Of a stretch of 64,000 bases of DNA, positions 34,979-44,704 are shown in pieces. Below the pieces are notes generated by a model. The model ran no database searches, had not been told where the DNA came from, and was given only the letters and a program-made list of their open reading frames with translations. A program made the position numbers and the translations under genes. Numbering within the stretch: position 1 is the first letter of the stretch; the number at the start of each line of letters is the position of its first letter. Source of the stretch: Kumtagia sp963829135 (GTDB lineage: Bacteria > Pseudomonadota > Alphaproteobacteria > Rhizobiales > Rhizobiaceae); contig CAWHHO010000005.1 in assembly GCA_963829135.1 (NCBI GenBank), positions 372,001 through 436,000 on the forward strand, written 5' to 3'.

Positions 34979-37066
34979 ATGTCATTCAAGCACGGCTTTG
35001 GAAGGACCGCCGTCCTTCTCTTGGGTATTTCAGCACTGGCCACACAGGCGTGGGCTTCCGAACCCACCATGGCGCCGGAGCAGCCGCCGTTTCCGGCACA
35101 AGGCAAGATCACCTATGTTGCGCGCGACTCCATCGTGGAATTCAAAGCGCTGCCCGAATACAAGGAGCCAGCCTGGGTGACGGAGAAATTCGTCAAGACC
35201 GGCAAGCTTCCTCCGCTCGCCGAGCGGCTGCCGAAGGAACCGATGGTCTTCAAGGCAGGCAATATGCCTGACGGCGAGGGCGTCTATGGCGACACGATGC
35301 GCCATGTGATCGGCGGCCGGCCGGAAGGCTGGAACTACAGCGCCGGCCAGACGCAAGGCTGGGGCGGCATCGACATCGGCATGTTCGAATGCTTGACGCG
35401 CACGGCACCCTTGTTCCAGGTCGAGGCTGAGGACATGGAGCCGCTGCCCAATCTGGCGAAGAGCTGGGAGTGGTCCGACGACGGACACAAGCTGACCATG
35501 CACCTGGTCGAAGGCGCAAAATGGTCGGATGGCGATCCCTTCGATTCCGAGGACGTCATGTTCTACTGGGACGACAACGTCGTCGATCCCAACGTCTCGC
35601 CGCTGAATGGTGCGACGCCCGAGACCTTCGGCGTCGGCACGGAGCTGAAGGCGATCGACAAGTACACGATCGAATGGACCTTCAAAGAAGCGTTTCCGCG
35701 CCAGCATCTTTTCTCGATGGCCTATGGCACTTTCTGCCCGGGACCATCGCATATCCTGAAGACCAAGCATCCGAAATATGCAAAGGGCTTCACCTATGAC
35801 CAGTACAAGAACGGCTGGCCGCCCGAATATATGAATCTGCCGGTAATGGGCGCGTGGACGCCGGTCGCCTATCGTCCGGACGACATTATCATTCTCAGGC
35901 GCAATCCCTATTACTGGAAGGTCGATGAGGCCGGCAACCAGTTGCCGTATCTCAACGAGTTGCACTACAAACTCTCGACCTGGGCCGATCGCGACGTCCA
36001 GACGATCGCCGGCTCGGCTGATTTCTCCAATCTCGAACAGCCGGAAAATTTCGTCGAGGCGCTCAAGCGCGCGGCGGAAGAAACCGCGCCGGCCCGTCTG
36101 GCCTTCGGCCCACGTACCATCGGCTACAATCTCTACCTGAACTTCTCGGGAAATGGATGGGGCGAGCCGGATGAACGGGGCCAGGCTGTCCGCGGCCTCA
36201 ACCGCAACGAGGACTTCCGGAAGGCGGTGACCATGGCGGTAGATCGCGAGAAACTCGGCCAATCGCTGGTCAAGGGACCCTTCGCCGCCATCTATCCGGG
36301 CGGACTGTCTTCGGCCACCAGCTTCTACGACCGTGCTTCGGCGGTTTACTATCCGTTCGATCTGGACGGCGCCAAGGCGCTGCTGGAAAAGGCGGGCCTG
36401 AAGGACACGGACGGCAATGGCTTCGTCAATTTCCCGGCCGACAAGGCCGGAGGCAAGGACGTGGAAGTCGTGCTGCTGGTGAACACCGACTACACCACCG
36501 ACAAGAATCTCGCGGAAGGCGTTGTCGGCCAGATGGAGAAGCTTGGCATCCGAGTCGTTCTGAACTCGCTCGACGGCAAACAGCGCGACAACAACATGTA
36601 TGCGGGACGCTGGGACTGGATGGTTCATCGCAACCAGGCGGAACTGGCCTCGGTGGTGCAGAACACGCCGCAGCTGGCCGCCACCGGCCCGCGCACCGCA
36701 TGGCAGCACCGTGCGCCCGAGGGCGGTCAGCTCGATCTGATGCCGTTCGAACAGCAGCTTGTCGACATCGTCAACAAATTCATCGCCAGCAACGACAACG
36801 CGGAACGCACCGAGTTGATGAAGCAGTATGAGACGGTAGCGACGACGAATGTGAACTCGGTCGGCCTGACAGAATATCCGGGCGCTTTGATCATCAACAA
36901 GCGCTTCTCGAACATCCCAGTCGGCACGCCGATCTACATGTTCAACTGGGCAGAAGACACGATCATCCGCGAGCGGGTCTACGTGCAGGCCGATAAGCAA
37001 GGCAGCTACGAACTGTTCCCGGAACAGCTGCCGGGCAAGCCTGGGGATAGTGGCCCAATTAACTAA
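34979..37066 (+). CDS. agpA: AgpA, alpha-galactoside-binding protein
   Basis: A 695-residue periplasmic binding protein of the dipeptide/oligopeptide family 5, which in this operon type binds melibiose, raffinose and related alpha-galactosides despite its peptide-binder fold. Signal peptide at residues 1-26 (LLLGISALATQAWA). Family-5 segments are LAKSWEWSDDGHKLTMHLVEGAKWSDGDPF and FRKAVTMAVDREKLGQSLVKG. About 150 residues longer than most DppA/OppA proteins. A GGGAGAG ribosome site precedes ATG 34979. A strong hairpin follows the stop. Confidence 0.93.
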   Translation: MSFKHGFGRTAVLLLGISALATQAWASEPTMAPEQPPFPAQGKITYVARDSIVEFKALPEYKEPAWVTEKFVKTGKLPPLAERLPKEPMVFKAGNMPDGEGVYGDTMRHVIGGRPEGWNYSAGQTQGWGGIDIGMFECLTRTAPLFQVEAEDMEPLPNLAKSWEWSDDGHKLTMHLVEGAKWSDGDPFDSEDVMFYWDDNVVDPNVSPLNGATPETFGVGTELKAIDKYTIEWTFKEAFPRQHLFSMAYGTFCPGPSHILKTKHPKYAKGFTYDQYKNGWPPEYMNLPVMGAWTPVAYRPDDIIILRRNPYYWKVDEAGNQLPYLNELHYKLSTWADRDVQTIAGSADFSNLEQPENFVEALKRAAEETAPARLAFGPRTIGYNLYLNFSGNGWGEPDERGQAVRGLNRNEDFRKAVTMAVDREKLGQSLVKGPFAAIYPGGLSSATSFYDRASAVYYPFDLDGAKALLEKAGLKDTDGNGFVNFPADKAGGKDVEVVLLVNTDYTTDKNLAEGVVGQMEKLGIRVVLNSLDGKQRDNNMYAGRWDWMVHRNQAELASVVQNTPQLAATGPRTAWQHRAPEGGQLDLMPFEQQLVDIVNKFIASNDNAERTELMKQYETVATTNVNSVGLTEYPGALIINKRFSNIPVGTPIYMFNWAEDTIIRERVYVQADKQGSYELFPEQLPGKPGDSGPIN

Positions 37067-37084
37067 GCGCCTCCCAAGCGCACT

Positions 37085-37117
37085 CTCCTCCGGCAAGCCA
37101 ACGGACAGCCGGAGGAG
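37085..37117 (+). terminator. Intra-operon hairpin after agpA
   Basis: CTCCTCCGGC and GCCGGAGGAG form a perfect 10-bp stem with a 13-nt loop, followed by CTTTATCTT. Located between agpA and agpB, it likely attenuates transcription or protects the agpA 3' end so that binding protein exceeds permease. Confidence 0.7.
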
Positions 37118-37180
37118 CTTTATCTTGAAAGGGCGCCCGACGGTTGCCTTGGGTAGTTAAACCGCAGAGAAGCAAAAGCC

Positions 37181-38191
37181 GTGCTCCGATTTCTGCTTAC
37201 GCGCATCGCTTCGGCCATACCGCTGCTGCTCGTGCTCAGCGTTGTGACCTTCGCGATCATCCAGGCACCGCCCGGCGACTACAGCGACTATATTCGCTCG
37301 CAGGCGATCAACCAGGGTGGCGCCTCCTACGAGGAGGCGGAAGCGCAGGCACAGGCCTACCGCGTTGCCAACGGCCTCGATAAGCCGCTGCCGGTCCAAT
37401 ATCTGAACTGGATCACCGGCATCATCACGCGCGGCGATTTCGGCCACAGCCTCTATTACAACAAGCCGGTAGCGGACGTTGTCGGCGAGCGCCTGCCGCG
37501 CACGCTGGCGCTGGCACTTGTCTGCCATGTACTGGCGTCGATCATCGGCATCGCCTTCGGCATTTTCGCTGCGACCCGGCAATATTCATGGGTCGACACG
37601 CTGCTTTCCGGGATCGCCTTCCTCGGCATGACGGTTCCGCGCTTTCTCATGGCGCTGATCATCGTCTACATCATGGTCTTTCACTTCAATGTGTCCGACA
37701 TCAACAGCTTCCACTCGGCCCGCTATGGCGGCGCGCCCTGGTCGTGGGGCAAGTTCGTCGATCTTTTGAAGCATGTGTGGCCGGTTATCGCGATCGCGAC
37801 TTTTGGCGGCCTCGCCTACAATATGCGCGTTATGCGCGGTAACCTGCTCGATACCCTCAACGCCCAATATGTCGAAACGGCGCGCGCGAAGGGTCTAAGC
37901 GAAGGCGCTGTAATCGTGCGCCATGCCGTCCCGAACGCGCTGCATCCGCTGATCATGTATCAGGGCGTGGTGCTGCCCTACATGCTCACCGGCGAGATCG
38001 AGACCGCCATCATCTTTGCTCTCCCAACCGTGGGGCCGGCCATCGTCGGCTCCATGTGGGTTGGCGATGTGTATGTCACGGCCACTTTCATGATGGTGCT
38101 GTCGGCAACGCTGATCCTCGGCAACATCATTGCCGACATGCTGCTGGCATTGGTCGACCCGCGCGTGCGCATCGGTGCGGAGGGCAACTGA
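37181..38191 (+). CDS. agpB: AgpB, ABC transporter permease
   Basis: A 336-residue inner-membrane permease of the DppB/OppB type. The N-terminal helix (LRFLLTRIASAIPLLLVLSVVTFAII) and five further helices are evident, with the EAA loop ETARAKGLSEGAVIVRHAVPNAL that contacts the ATPase. The start is GTG 37181. Pairs with AgpC 2 nt downstream. Confidence 0.93.
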   Translation: MLRFLLTRIASAIPLLLVLSVVTFAIIQAPPGDYSDYIRSQAINQGGASYEEAEAQAQAYRVANGLDKPLPVQYLNWITGIITRGDFGHSLYYNKPVADVVGERLPRTLALALVCHVLASIIGIAFGIFAATRQYSWVDTLLSGIAFLGMTVPRFLMALIIVYIMVFHFNVSDINSFHSARYGGAPWSWGKFVDLLKHVWPVIAIATFGGLAYNMRVMRGNLLDTLNAQYVETARAKGLSEGAVIVRHAVPNALHPLIMYQGVVLPYMLTGEIETAIIFALPTVGPAIVGSMWVGDVYVTATFMMVLSATLILGNIIADMLLALVDPRVRIGAEGN

Positions 38192-38193
38192 CG

Positions 38194-39369
38194 ATGAGCC
38201 TCACCACCGAAACAATTGCCATAGAGGCAGAAGCGCATCATCAGCCGCTGCCTGCGCCCGAGGAGCCGACGCAGGCGGCTGCGGTTCCGCCACCGGCACA
38301 TAGCCACGAAAGTTATACCGCCCTGGTCTGGCGCCGGCTCAAGCGTTCATGGACCGGCATGATCGGCCTGGTGCTGGTTATCGCCTTGCTGTTCATGGCG
38401 GTGTTCGCGGACTTCCTCTCTCCCGTCGATCCGAAGGCGACCGATATCGGCTTCGCCCCGCCGCAGTCGATCACCTTCTTCGACCGGGACGGCAATTTCA
38501 CCTCGCCCCGCAGTTACCCTATCCGCGAGACCGACGAACTCGATCCCGTGACGTTCCAGCCGATCGTCGGGCCGGACTACGACAATCCGCAATTGCTCGG
38601 CTTCTTCGTCAAAGGCGCGCCGTACCGCCTTCTTGGCATTGTTCCCGCCGACCGCCATCTATTCGGCGCCGTCGACGGCAGCCCGTTCCATCTGCTCGGC
38701 ACCGACAAGTTCGGCCGCGATGTGCTATCGCGCATATTCTACGGTTCGCGCATTTCGCTGATGATCGCGCTGATCGTCGTCACCATCGTTACGATCGTCG
38801 GCACAACCGTCGGCATGGTGTCCGGCTATTTCGGCGGGCGTTTCGACGCGTGGATGCAGTGGTTCGTCAATCTCATCCTCGCCTTCCCGCAATTGCCGCT
38901 CTATCTGGCGCTCACATCGCTGATCCCGGTTACTGCGCCCACCAACGTTTTCCTCGCCTTCGTTATCTTCGTAATGTCGGCGCTAGGCTGGGCGCAGCTG
39001 TCGCGCGAGGTGCGCGGCAAGACCCTGGCGCTCGCTCGCGTAGATTATGTGCGGGCGGCAATCGCCATTGGTGCAACCGACCGGCGCATCATTTTCCAGC
39101 ACATTTTCCCGAACATCATGAGCCACGTCATCGTTGCGGTGACGCTGGCGATCCCAACAGTGGTCCTGCTTGAATCCTTCCTCGGCTTCCTTGGCTTCGC
39201 GGTGAAGCCGCCTCTGATTTCATGGGGCCTGATGCTGCAGGATACAGCTACCTATTCGGCCATCGGCTCCTATCCCTGGATCCTCGCGCCGGTTGGCGCC
39301 GTGCTGATCACCGTCTTTGCCTTCAACGCGCTGGGCGACGGCCTGCGCGACGCCATCGATCCGTATTGA
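38194..39369 (+). CDS. agpC: AgpC, ABC transporter permease
   Basis: A 391-residue inner-membrane permease of the DppC/OppC type. It has an unusually long cytoplasmic N-terminus (about 45 residues, Pro/Ala/His-rich) before the first helix (GMIGLVLVIALLFMAVFADFL), a large periplasmic loop, and five further helices. The EAA motif is DYVRAAIAIGATDRRIIFQHIFPNIM (with ATPase-contacting Gly). ATG 38194 is chosen, 2 nt after the agpB stop; the frame is open further upstream inside agpB. Confidence 0.93.
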   Translation: MSLTTETIAIEAEAHHQPLPAPEEPTQAAAVPPPAHSHESYTALVWRRLKRSWTGMIGLVLVIALLFMAVFADFLSPVDPKATDIGFAPPQSITFFDRDGNFTSPRSYPIRETDELDPVTFQPIVGPDYDNPQLLGFFVKGAPYRLLGIVPADRHLFGAVDGSPFHLLGTDKFGRDVLSRIFYGSRISLMIALIVVTIVTIVGTTVGMVSGYFGGRFDAWMQWFVNLILAFPQLPLYLALTSLIPVTAPTNVFLAFVIFVMSALGWAQLSREVRGKTLALARVDYVRAAIAIGATDRRIIFQHIFPNIMSHVIVAVTLAIPTVVLLESFLGFLGFAVKPPLISWGLMLQDTATYSAIGSYPWILAPVGAVLITVFAFNALGDGLRDAIDPY

Positions 39370-39383
39370 GCTGAGAGGCCGCC

Positions 39384-41048
39384 ATGACCGCACCAGAAGT
39401 GACCGTCCCGGAGGAACGCCTTGACAAAGCGCAAAGGAAAGATGCGCCGATCATCGATGCACGCCGTGTTGCCGTCAGCTTCAAGGTAGAGCATGGCACG
39501 GTGGATGCGGTGAAGGATGTCTCGTTCCAACTGCACAAGGGCGAGACGATCGCCATCGTCGGCGAGTCGGGTTCCGGCAAGTCAGTGACGGCTCGTACGA
39601 TCATGGGCCTTTTGACGAAACGCGCCCGCATCGCCGACAGCTCGCAGATCGAATTCAACGGCCGCAACGTGCTGAAATTCTCGAAGCGTGAACGCCGCTC
39701 GCTGCGCGGCGACCGCATCTCTATGATCTTCCAGGAGCCGATGAGCTCGCTGAACCCAATCTACACAGTCGGTACACAGATCGTCGAAGCGATCCGCGCC
39801 CATCAGAAGATAAACCGGCGCCAGGCGCACGCCCGGGCGCTGGAACTGCTCAGCCAAGTGCAGATTCCTGACCCGGAATCGCGCATCAACCAATATCCAC
39901 ATCAGCTATCCGGCGGCCAGCGTCAGCGCGTCATGATCGCGATGGCGCTCTCCAACAATCCGGACGTGCTGATCGCCGACGAGCCGACAACCGCGCTCGA
40001 TGTCACCGTGCAAGCACAGATCCTCAATCTCATCCGCGATCTGCAGAAGAAGCTCGGCATGGCGGTGATCCTGATAACCCACGACCTGACGGTGGTGCGC
40101 CAGTTCTCCGATTACGTCTATGTCATGCAGCACGGCGTCATGCGCGAGCACAATACGACGTTGGCGCTGTTCGCAAACCCCCAGCATCCCTACACCAAGC
40201 GGTTGCTCGCTTCCGAGCCGAAGGGTTCGGCCAACCCCCTGCCGGCGAACTCTCCCATTATCCTCGATGGTAAAGGCGTTCGCGTTTCCTTCATGCTGAA
40301 GCGAGGCGGCTTCTTCCGATCGAAGCTCCACGAGTTGGTTGCGGTGGACAGCCTCGATCTGTCATTGCGCCGCCATGAAACTCTCGGATTGGTCGGCGAA
40401 TCCGGTTCCGGCAAGACCACTTTCGGGCAGGCGTTGATCCGCCTCAGCAAGATCGACCGGGGGGAGATCGCCTTCGATGGCATTCCAATTCAGGACAAGA
40501 CGCGGACAGAGATGCGGCCTTTCCGGTCGCGAATGCAGATCGTCTTCCAGGACCCGTTTTCGGCACTCAATCCACGCATGTCTGTCGGCCAGATCATCGA
40601 GGAAGGTCTGGTCGTCAACAAGATCGGAGAGGGCCGCAAGGAGCGGCAGGAGCGCGTCAAGGATGCGCTTGTCAGCGCCGGCATGCCGGGCAACATCCTG
40701 TCGCGTTTTCCGCACGAGTTCTCCGGTGGCCAACGCCAGCGCATCGCCATTGCCCGCGCCATCGCGTTGGAGCCGGAATTCATCCTGCTCGATGAACCGA
40801 CATCCGCACTCGACCTATCTGTCCAGGCGCAGATCATCGATCTCTTGCGCCGGCTGCAGGACGAGCGCGGCCTGAGCTACCTCTTCATCTCCCACGACCT
40901 GAAGGTCGTGCGCGCGCTGTGCCATCGCGTAATTGTCATGCAGCACGGCAAGATCGTCGAACAGGGGCCCGTCCAGGAGGTCCTGTCCAATCCCAAGACA
41001 GCCTACACCGAAAGGCTCGTGCGAGCCGCTTTCGAGGTTGCGGCGTAA
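39384..41048 (+). CDS. agpD: AgpD, double ABC ATPase
   Basis: A 554-residue fusion of two DppD/DppF-type ATPase domains. First cassette: GESGSGKSV Walker A, LSGGQRQRVMIA signature, VLIADEPTTALD Walker B. Second: GESGSGKTTF, FSGGQRQRIAIARA, ILLDEPTSALD. Each is followed by the oligopeptide/dipeptide C-terminal region (first ends HPYTKRLLASEP). It energises AgpB-AgpC. 14 nt after agpC and 15 nt before agaL2. Confidence 0.94.
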   Translation: MTAPEVTVPEERLDKAQRKDAPIIDARRVAVSFKVEHGTVDAVKDVSFQLHKGETIAIVGESGSGKSVTARTIMGLLTKRARIADSSQIEFNGRNVLKFSKRERRSLRGDRISMIFQEPMSSLNPIYTVGTQIVEAIRAHQKINRRQAHARALELLSQVQIPDPESRINQYPHQLSGGQRQRVMIAMALSNNPDVLIADEPTTALDVTVQAQILNLIRDLQKKLGMAVILITHDLTVVRQFSDYVYVMQHGVMREHNTTLALFANPQHPYTKRLLASEPKGSANPLPANSPIILDGKGVRVSFMLKRGGFFRSKLHELVAVDSLDLSLRRHETLGLVGESGSGKTTFGQALIRLSKIDRGEIAFDGIPIQDKTRTEMRPFRSRMQIVFQDPFSALNPRMSVGQIIEEGLVVNKIGEGRKERQERVKDALVSAGMPGNILSRFPHEFSGGQRQRIAIARAIALEPEFILLDEPTSALDLSVQAQIIDLLRRLQDERGLSYLFISHDLKVVRALCHRVIVMQHGKIVEQGPVQEVLSNPKTAYTERLVRAAFEVAA

Positions 41049-41063
41049 ACAGAAGGTCGACTT

Positions 41064-42437
41064 ATGACAAAACAGCCCAAAATAACTTTCATCGGCGCCG
41101 GCTCCACGGTGTTCATGAAAAACATCGTCGGCGACCTGTTGCGACGCACAGCGTTGTCGTCAGCGACCATCGCGCTGATGGACATTAACCCGCAGCGCTT
41201 GGAGGAAAGCGAGATCGTTGCCGGCAAGTTGGCGAAAACGCTGGGCGCCAAGGCCAGCATCGAGACGCATTTGAATCAGCGCAAGGCTTTGGAAGGTGCT
41301 GATTTTGTCATCGTTGCCTTCCAGATCGGCGGATACGAGCCGTGTACGGTCACCGATTTCGAAGTGCCGAAGAAATTCGGCTTGCGGCAGACCATTGCCG
41401 ACACACTCGGCGTCGGCGGCATCATGCGTGGCCTGCGCACCGTGCCACATCTTTGGTCGATCTGCGAGGATATGCTCGCCGTATGCCCTAATGCGATCCT
41501 GCTTCAGTACGTGAATCCGATGGCGATCAATACCTGGGCGATCGCCGAAAAATATCCGACCATTCGCCAGGTCGGCCTCTGCCATTCGGTGCAAGGCACC
41601 GCCGCGGAACTGGCTCGCGACCTCGCCTTGCCGGTGAAAGACATCCACTACCGTGCCGCCGGCATCAACCACATGGCGTTCTATCTCAAGTTCGAGCACC
41701 GCCAGGCTGACGGTTCCTATCGCGACCTTTATCCCGATCTGCTGCGCGGCTATCGGGAAGGACGGTTTCCCAAGCCGAACGACAAAAACCGGCGCTGCCC
41801 CAACATCGTGCGCTACGAGATGCTGACGCGACTGGGCTATTTCGTCACCGAGAGTTCGGAGCATTTCGCTGAATACACGCCATACTTCATAAAGGAGGGA
41901 CGGCCCGACCTGATCGAGAAATTCGGCATACCGCTGGACGAATATCCGAAGCGCTGCGTCGAGCAAGTCGCGCGGTGGAAAAAGGCTGCCGACCCCTATC
42001 TCAGCGCCGGGACCATGCAGGTCACCGAGAGCCACGAATATGCCTCCTCGATCCTGAACTCGATATGGACTGGCGAACCATCGGTGATTTACGGCAATGT
42101 TCGTAACAATGGATGCATCACCTCGCTGCCGGCGAACTGCGCGGCCGAAGTGCCGTGCCTTGTCGATGCATCCGGCATCCAGCCCACGTACATTGGCGAC
42201 CTGCCGCCGCAACTGACCGCGCTGATCCGCACCAACATCAACGTGCAGGAACTAACTGTTAGGGCGCTGACCACGGAGAACCGCGATCATATCTACCACG
42301 CGGCGATGATGGATCCGCACACGGCCGCCGAGCTGGACCTTGACCAGATTTGGTTGCTCGTCGACGACCTGCTTTCCGCGCACCACGATTGGGTTCCAGA
42401 ATGGGCGCGAACCGACAGAAAGATCCGCGCCGCCTGA
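41064..42437 (+). CDS. agaL2: GH4 alpha-galactosidase AgaL2
   Basis: A 457-residue second GH4 enzyme, closer to MelA. The NAD motif is ITFIGAGSTVFMKNIVGDLL; substrate and metal residues are in FQIGGYEPC, QYVNPMAINTWA and GLCHSVQGTAAEL, with RAAGINHMAFYL. It differs from AgaL1 in the loop after CH (SVQGT against GVQHG), suggesting different alpha-linkage or aglycone preference. Last gene of the operon; no clear hairpin follows. Confidence 0.94.
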   Translation: MTKQPKITFIGAGSTVFMKNIVGDLLRRTALSSATIALMDINPQRLEESEIVAGKLAKTLGAKASIETHLNQRKALEGADFVIVAFQIGGYEPCTVTDFEVPKKFGLRQTIADTLGVGGIMRGLRTVPHLWSICEDMLAVCPNAILLQYVNPMAINTWAIAEKYPTIRQVGLCHSVQGTAAELARDLALPVKDIHYRAAGINHMAFYLKFEHRQADGSYRDLYPDLLRGYREGRFPKPNDKNRRCPNIVRYEMLTRLGYFVTESSEHFAEYTPYFIKEGRPDLIEKFGIPLDEYPKRCVEQVARWKKAADPYLSAGTMQVTESHEYASSILNSIWTGEPSVIYGNVRNNGCITSLPANCAAEVPCLVDASGIQPTYIGDLPPQLTALIRTNINVQELTVRALTTENRDHIYHAAMMDPHTAAELDLDQIWLLVDDLLSAHHDWVPEWARTDRKIRAA

Positions 42438-42608
42438 GGTAGAGTCTTGAAAGATCGCTCGAGGAATGAAATCCAGGTACTGGACCGACAGCGCCAGGTT
42501 TCGATGTCAGGTCAGGGCGATGCCATCATCTCTTCGCTTTGATGATAATCCGCAAATTGGAGCTGCCGGTCCTTCAAACAAAATGCCCGCACATAACAGC
42601 ACGACCAA

Positions 42609-43370
42609 TCATCGGCCCGATGACGCAACGATCTTGTCGGTATTCGCCAAGAGCTTGCGCACCGCCGCACGCGCTGCGGCGGGCCGTTGAAGCCTGATGT
42701 TTTTTTCGATGTTCTCGTGCAGCTTCCGGGCATGGTGAAGGCCACCCTCGTCACGACTGGTAAAGTTGAACAGTTGCACGAAAGCAGATTCAATCAGGGC
42801 TCCGAGTGGAACCAGCAACTCGTTGCCGGAGGCCCGCAAGATGGCCAGGTGGAACCTCGTATCGGCGCGCGTCCGCTCCACCAGCGATGGCGCCTCGCCC
42901 ATCTCGCGGCAGGCGCTGCTGATCTCGCTCATCTGCGCTTTCGTCCGTCGTATCGCCGCGAGGGCCGTAGCTTCCGGCTCGATAATGTATCGGAATTCCT
43001 GCACCGTGCGCAGGAACGCCGCCTTGTCCGGCGCCGACGCATACCAGGATAGCACGTCACGATCGAGCAGGTTCCAGCGCTCGCGTGGTTCTACGCGGCT
43101 TCCCACCTTCGGCCGCGACACCAGCAGCCCCTTCGCCATCAGGATTTTTATCGCCTCGCGGACCGCGGACCGGCCCACGCCAAAGCTCTGCGACCATTGC
43201 GCTTCATTCGGCAGGATGCTGCGCGGCGGATAATCGCCGCGCACGATCCGCAGACCGATTTCGCCGGCGATCGATGAGGGAACGCCGGCGCCTACTGCCC
43301 TCCGACCATCTTGTGCGGGGTCAAGCTCGTCCGCGCCCGTATATCCGCCGGGCGGCCTTTCCTGTTTCAT
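42609..43370 (-). CDS. FadR-type GntR regulator
   Basis: A 253-residue GntR/FadR-subfamily repressor. The N-terminal winged HTH is SILPNEAQWSQSFGVGRSAVREAIKIL with the wing MAKGLLVSRPKVGSRV. The helical FCD ligand domain follows, with metal-site pattern RADTRFHLAILRASGN. ATG 43370 with AGGG upstream. It is downstream of, and on the same strand as, the sugar-binding-protein gene, so it probably controls this transporter in response to a sugar acid or related ligand. Confidence 0.88.
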   Translation of the reverse strand: MKQERPPGGYTGADELDPAQDGRRAVGAGVPSSIAGEIGLRIVRGDYPPRSILPNEAQWSQSFGVGRSAVREAIKILMAKGLLVSRPKVGSRVEPRERWNLLDRDVLSWYASAPDKAAFLRTVQEFRYIIEPEATALAAIRRTKAQMSEISSACREMGEAPSLVERTRADTRFHLAILRASGNELLVPLGALIESAFVQLFNFTSRDEGGLHHARKLHENIEKNIRLQRPAAARAAVRKLLANTDKIVASSGR

Positions 43371-43411
43371 GCGTACCCTACGGATCGACCCTCATCCCCA
43401 CCGAAGGCGGC

Positions 43412-43435
43412 GGGGCGCGGTTCTAGCCGCGCCCT
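43412..43435 (-). terminator. Hairpin downstream of the sugar-binding-protein gene
   Basis: GGGCGCGG, TTCTAG, CCGCGCCC (perfect 8-bp stem plus a wobble pair) lies 6 nt past the binding-protein stop and before the GntR gene. Likely a terminator or attenuator between the two. Confidence 0.6.
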
Positions 43436-43440
43436 GAGGC

Positions 43441-44436
43441 CTACTTCTGGATGCAGGTGTCTGCGGTGTCCTTCGTGCATTCGTCAAGTCCAGTGAACAC
43501 CGGGTCTTCGACCGGCTTGCCGGCGATGAGGTCCATCATGACCGTCGGCGCCTTATAGCCCATCTCGAACGGCCGCTGGCCGACAAGCGCGGTCACCAGG
43601 CCCTCCTTGGCGATTGCGACCTCGTCGCCGATCGTGTCGGCAGCTCCTATTGCAAATTCGTTCTTGGCGATCTTCTCCGCCATCGGCTTGAACAGGTCGC
43701 GATAGGGCTGCGGGGCGCCGAACAGCGGCCAGCCGCCCATTATGCCAAAGCCAACTAGGTCTGGGTTAGCGGCCAGGATATCGGTCATTGCCTGGACGCC
43801 CTTGGCTCCATCGTCATTGGTGAACACCGGGCATCCGGCCACTTCAGTCCAGCCGCCTTCGCCGGCCAACGCCGCCAGATCCTTCTGGCCGGACAGCGCA
43901 TCACGCCAGCCCTGCGCGCGGCGCAGAATGTTGTCGGCGCCAGGATTGCCTTGGATTGAACACACCTTGCCGCCGTTCGGCAGCGCCTTCTTCATATACT
44001 CGCCGATCTTGAAGCCCATCAGATAATTGTCGGTGCCAAGATAGGTCTTGCGAAGCCCCGCGTCCTCTTTGGCAAGATCGGCGTCCAGCGTCATGACCGG
44101 AATCGTCGGGTTGGCGGTCTTGATCGATTGCGCCATGAGCTTGGCATTGGATGGCGAGATCGCAATCGCGGCGGTCGTCGGCTTCCCGAGCATATCCTGC
44201 ACGATCTGCGCTTCGCCGGCTTCGTCCGATGTCGAGGCCGGGCCGGTATAGAAGCATTCATACTCGGAACTCGCGTTTTCGCTGTTCCACTTCTGGCAGC
44301 CCTGGTTGATCGCCTCGAAGAAGGGGTTGTCGAGACCCTTCACGACGATGACCAACTGCTTTTTGGACTGCGCCATCGATGAGCCGGCGCTGATCGCCAG
44401 CACGGCGCTGGTCAGCAGCAAAGTAAGTTTCCTCAT
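43441..44436 (-). CDS. Periplasmic sugar-binding protein (RbsB type)
   Basis: A 331-residue exported binding protein of the ribose/LacI fold. ATG 44436 has GGGAGGA at ideal spacing and starts the signal peptide MRKLTLLLTSAVLAISAG, cut near SMAQS. Fold segments are LVIVVKGLDNPFFEAINQG, TTAAIAISPSNAKLM, VMTLDADLA and YLGTDNYLMGFKIGEYM. Four or more Cys may form disulfides. Substrate is a mono- or disaccharide that the sequence does not specify. It is divergent from the ATPase and permease genes. Confidence 0.9.
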   Translation of the reverse strand: MRKLTLLLTSAVLAISAGSSMAQSKKQLVIVVKGLDNPFFEAINQGCQKWNSENASSEYECFYTGPASTSDEAGEAQIVQDMLGKPTTAAIAISPSNAKLMAQSIKTANPTIPVMTLDADLAKEDAGLRKTYLGTDNYLMGFKIGEYMKKALPNGGKVCSIQGNPGADNILRRAQGWRDALSGQKDLAALAGEGGWTEVAGCPVFTNDDGAKGVQAMTDILAANPDLVGFGIMGGWPLFGAPQPYRDLFKPMAEKIAKNEFAIGAADTIGDEVAIAKEGLVTALVGQRPFEMGYKAPTVMMDLIAGKPVEDPVFTGLDECTKDTADTCIQK

Positions 44437-44704
44437 TGCATCCTCCCGATTGACTAACCGCCTTGAGCGGCGCTGTTGCACTTTTTTTGTCACCCGCTTG
44501 ATCGGCACTCGTTATCTGAAAAGCCGACCGCCCTCCCATCTGGAAGGCTAATCGCGCTGCCCGAATAGTCAATTGCATTTGTCTGACAAAATCGATTTTT
44601 ATGCTCCAGCGCTTGGGATCGTCGATTGACGGCCCGCCGCGCGTTTGTGTTAATGCAGGCAACTGGCGCGACGAGTGCTGTCGCTAGGACGGGAGGCCGG
44701 GCGG

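Noticed and set aside
35030..37096. A 688-codon open frame antisense to agpA
   Set aside because: It lies fully opposite a clear binding-protein gene; long antisense frames are common in GC-rich coding DNA, and its translation has no recognisable domain.
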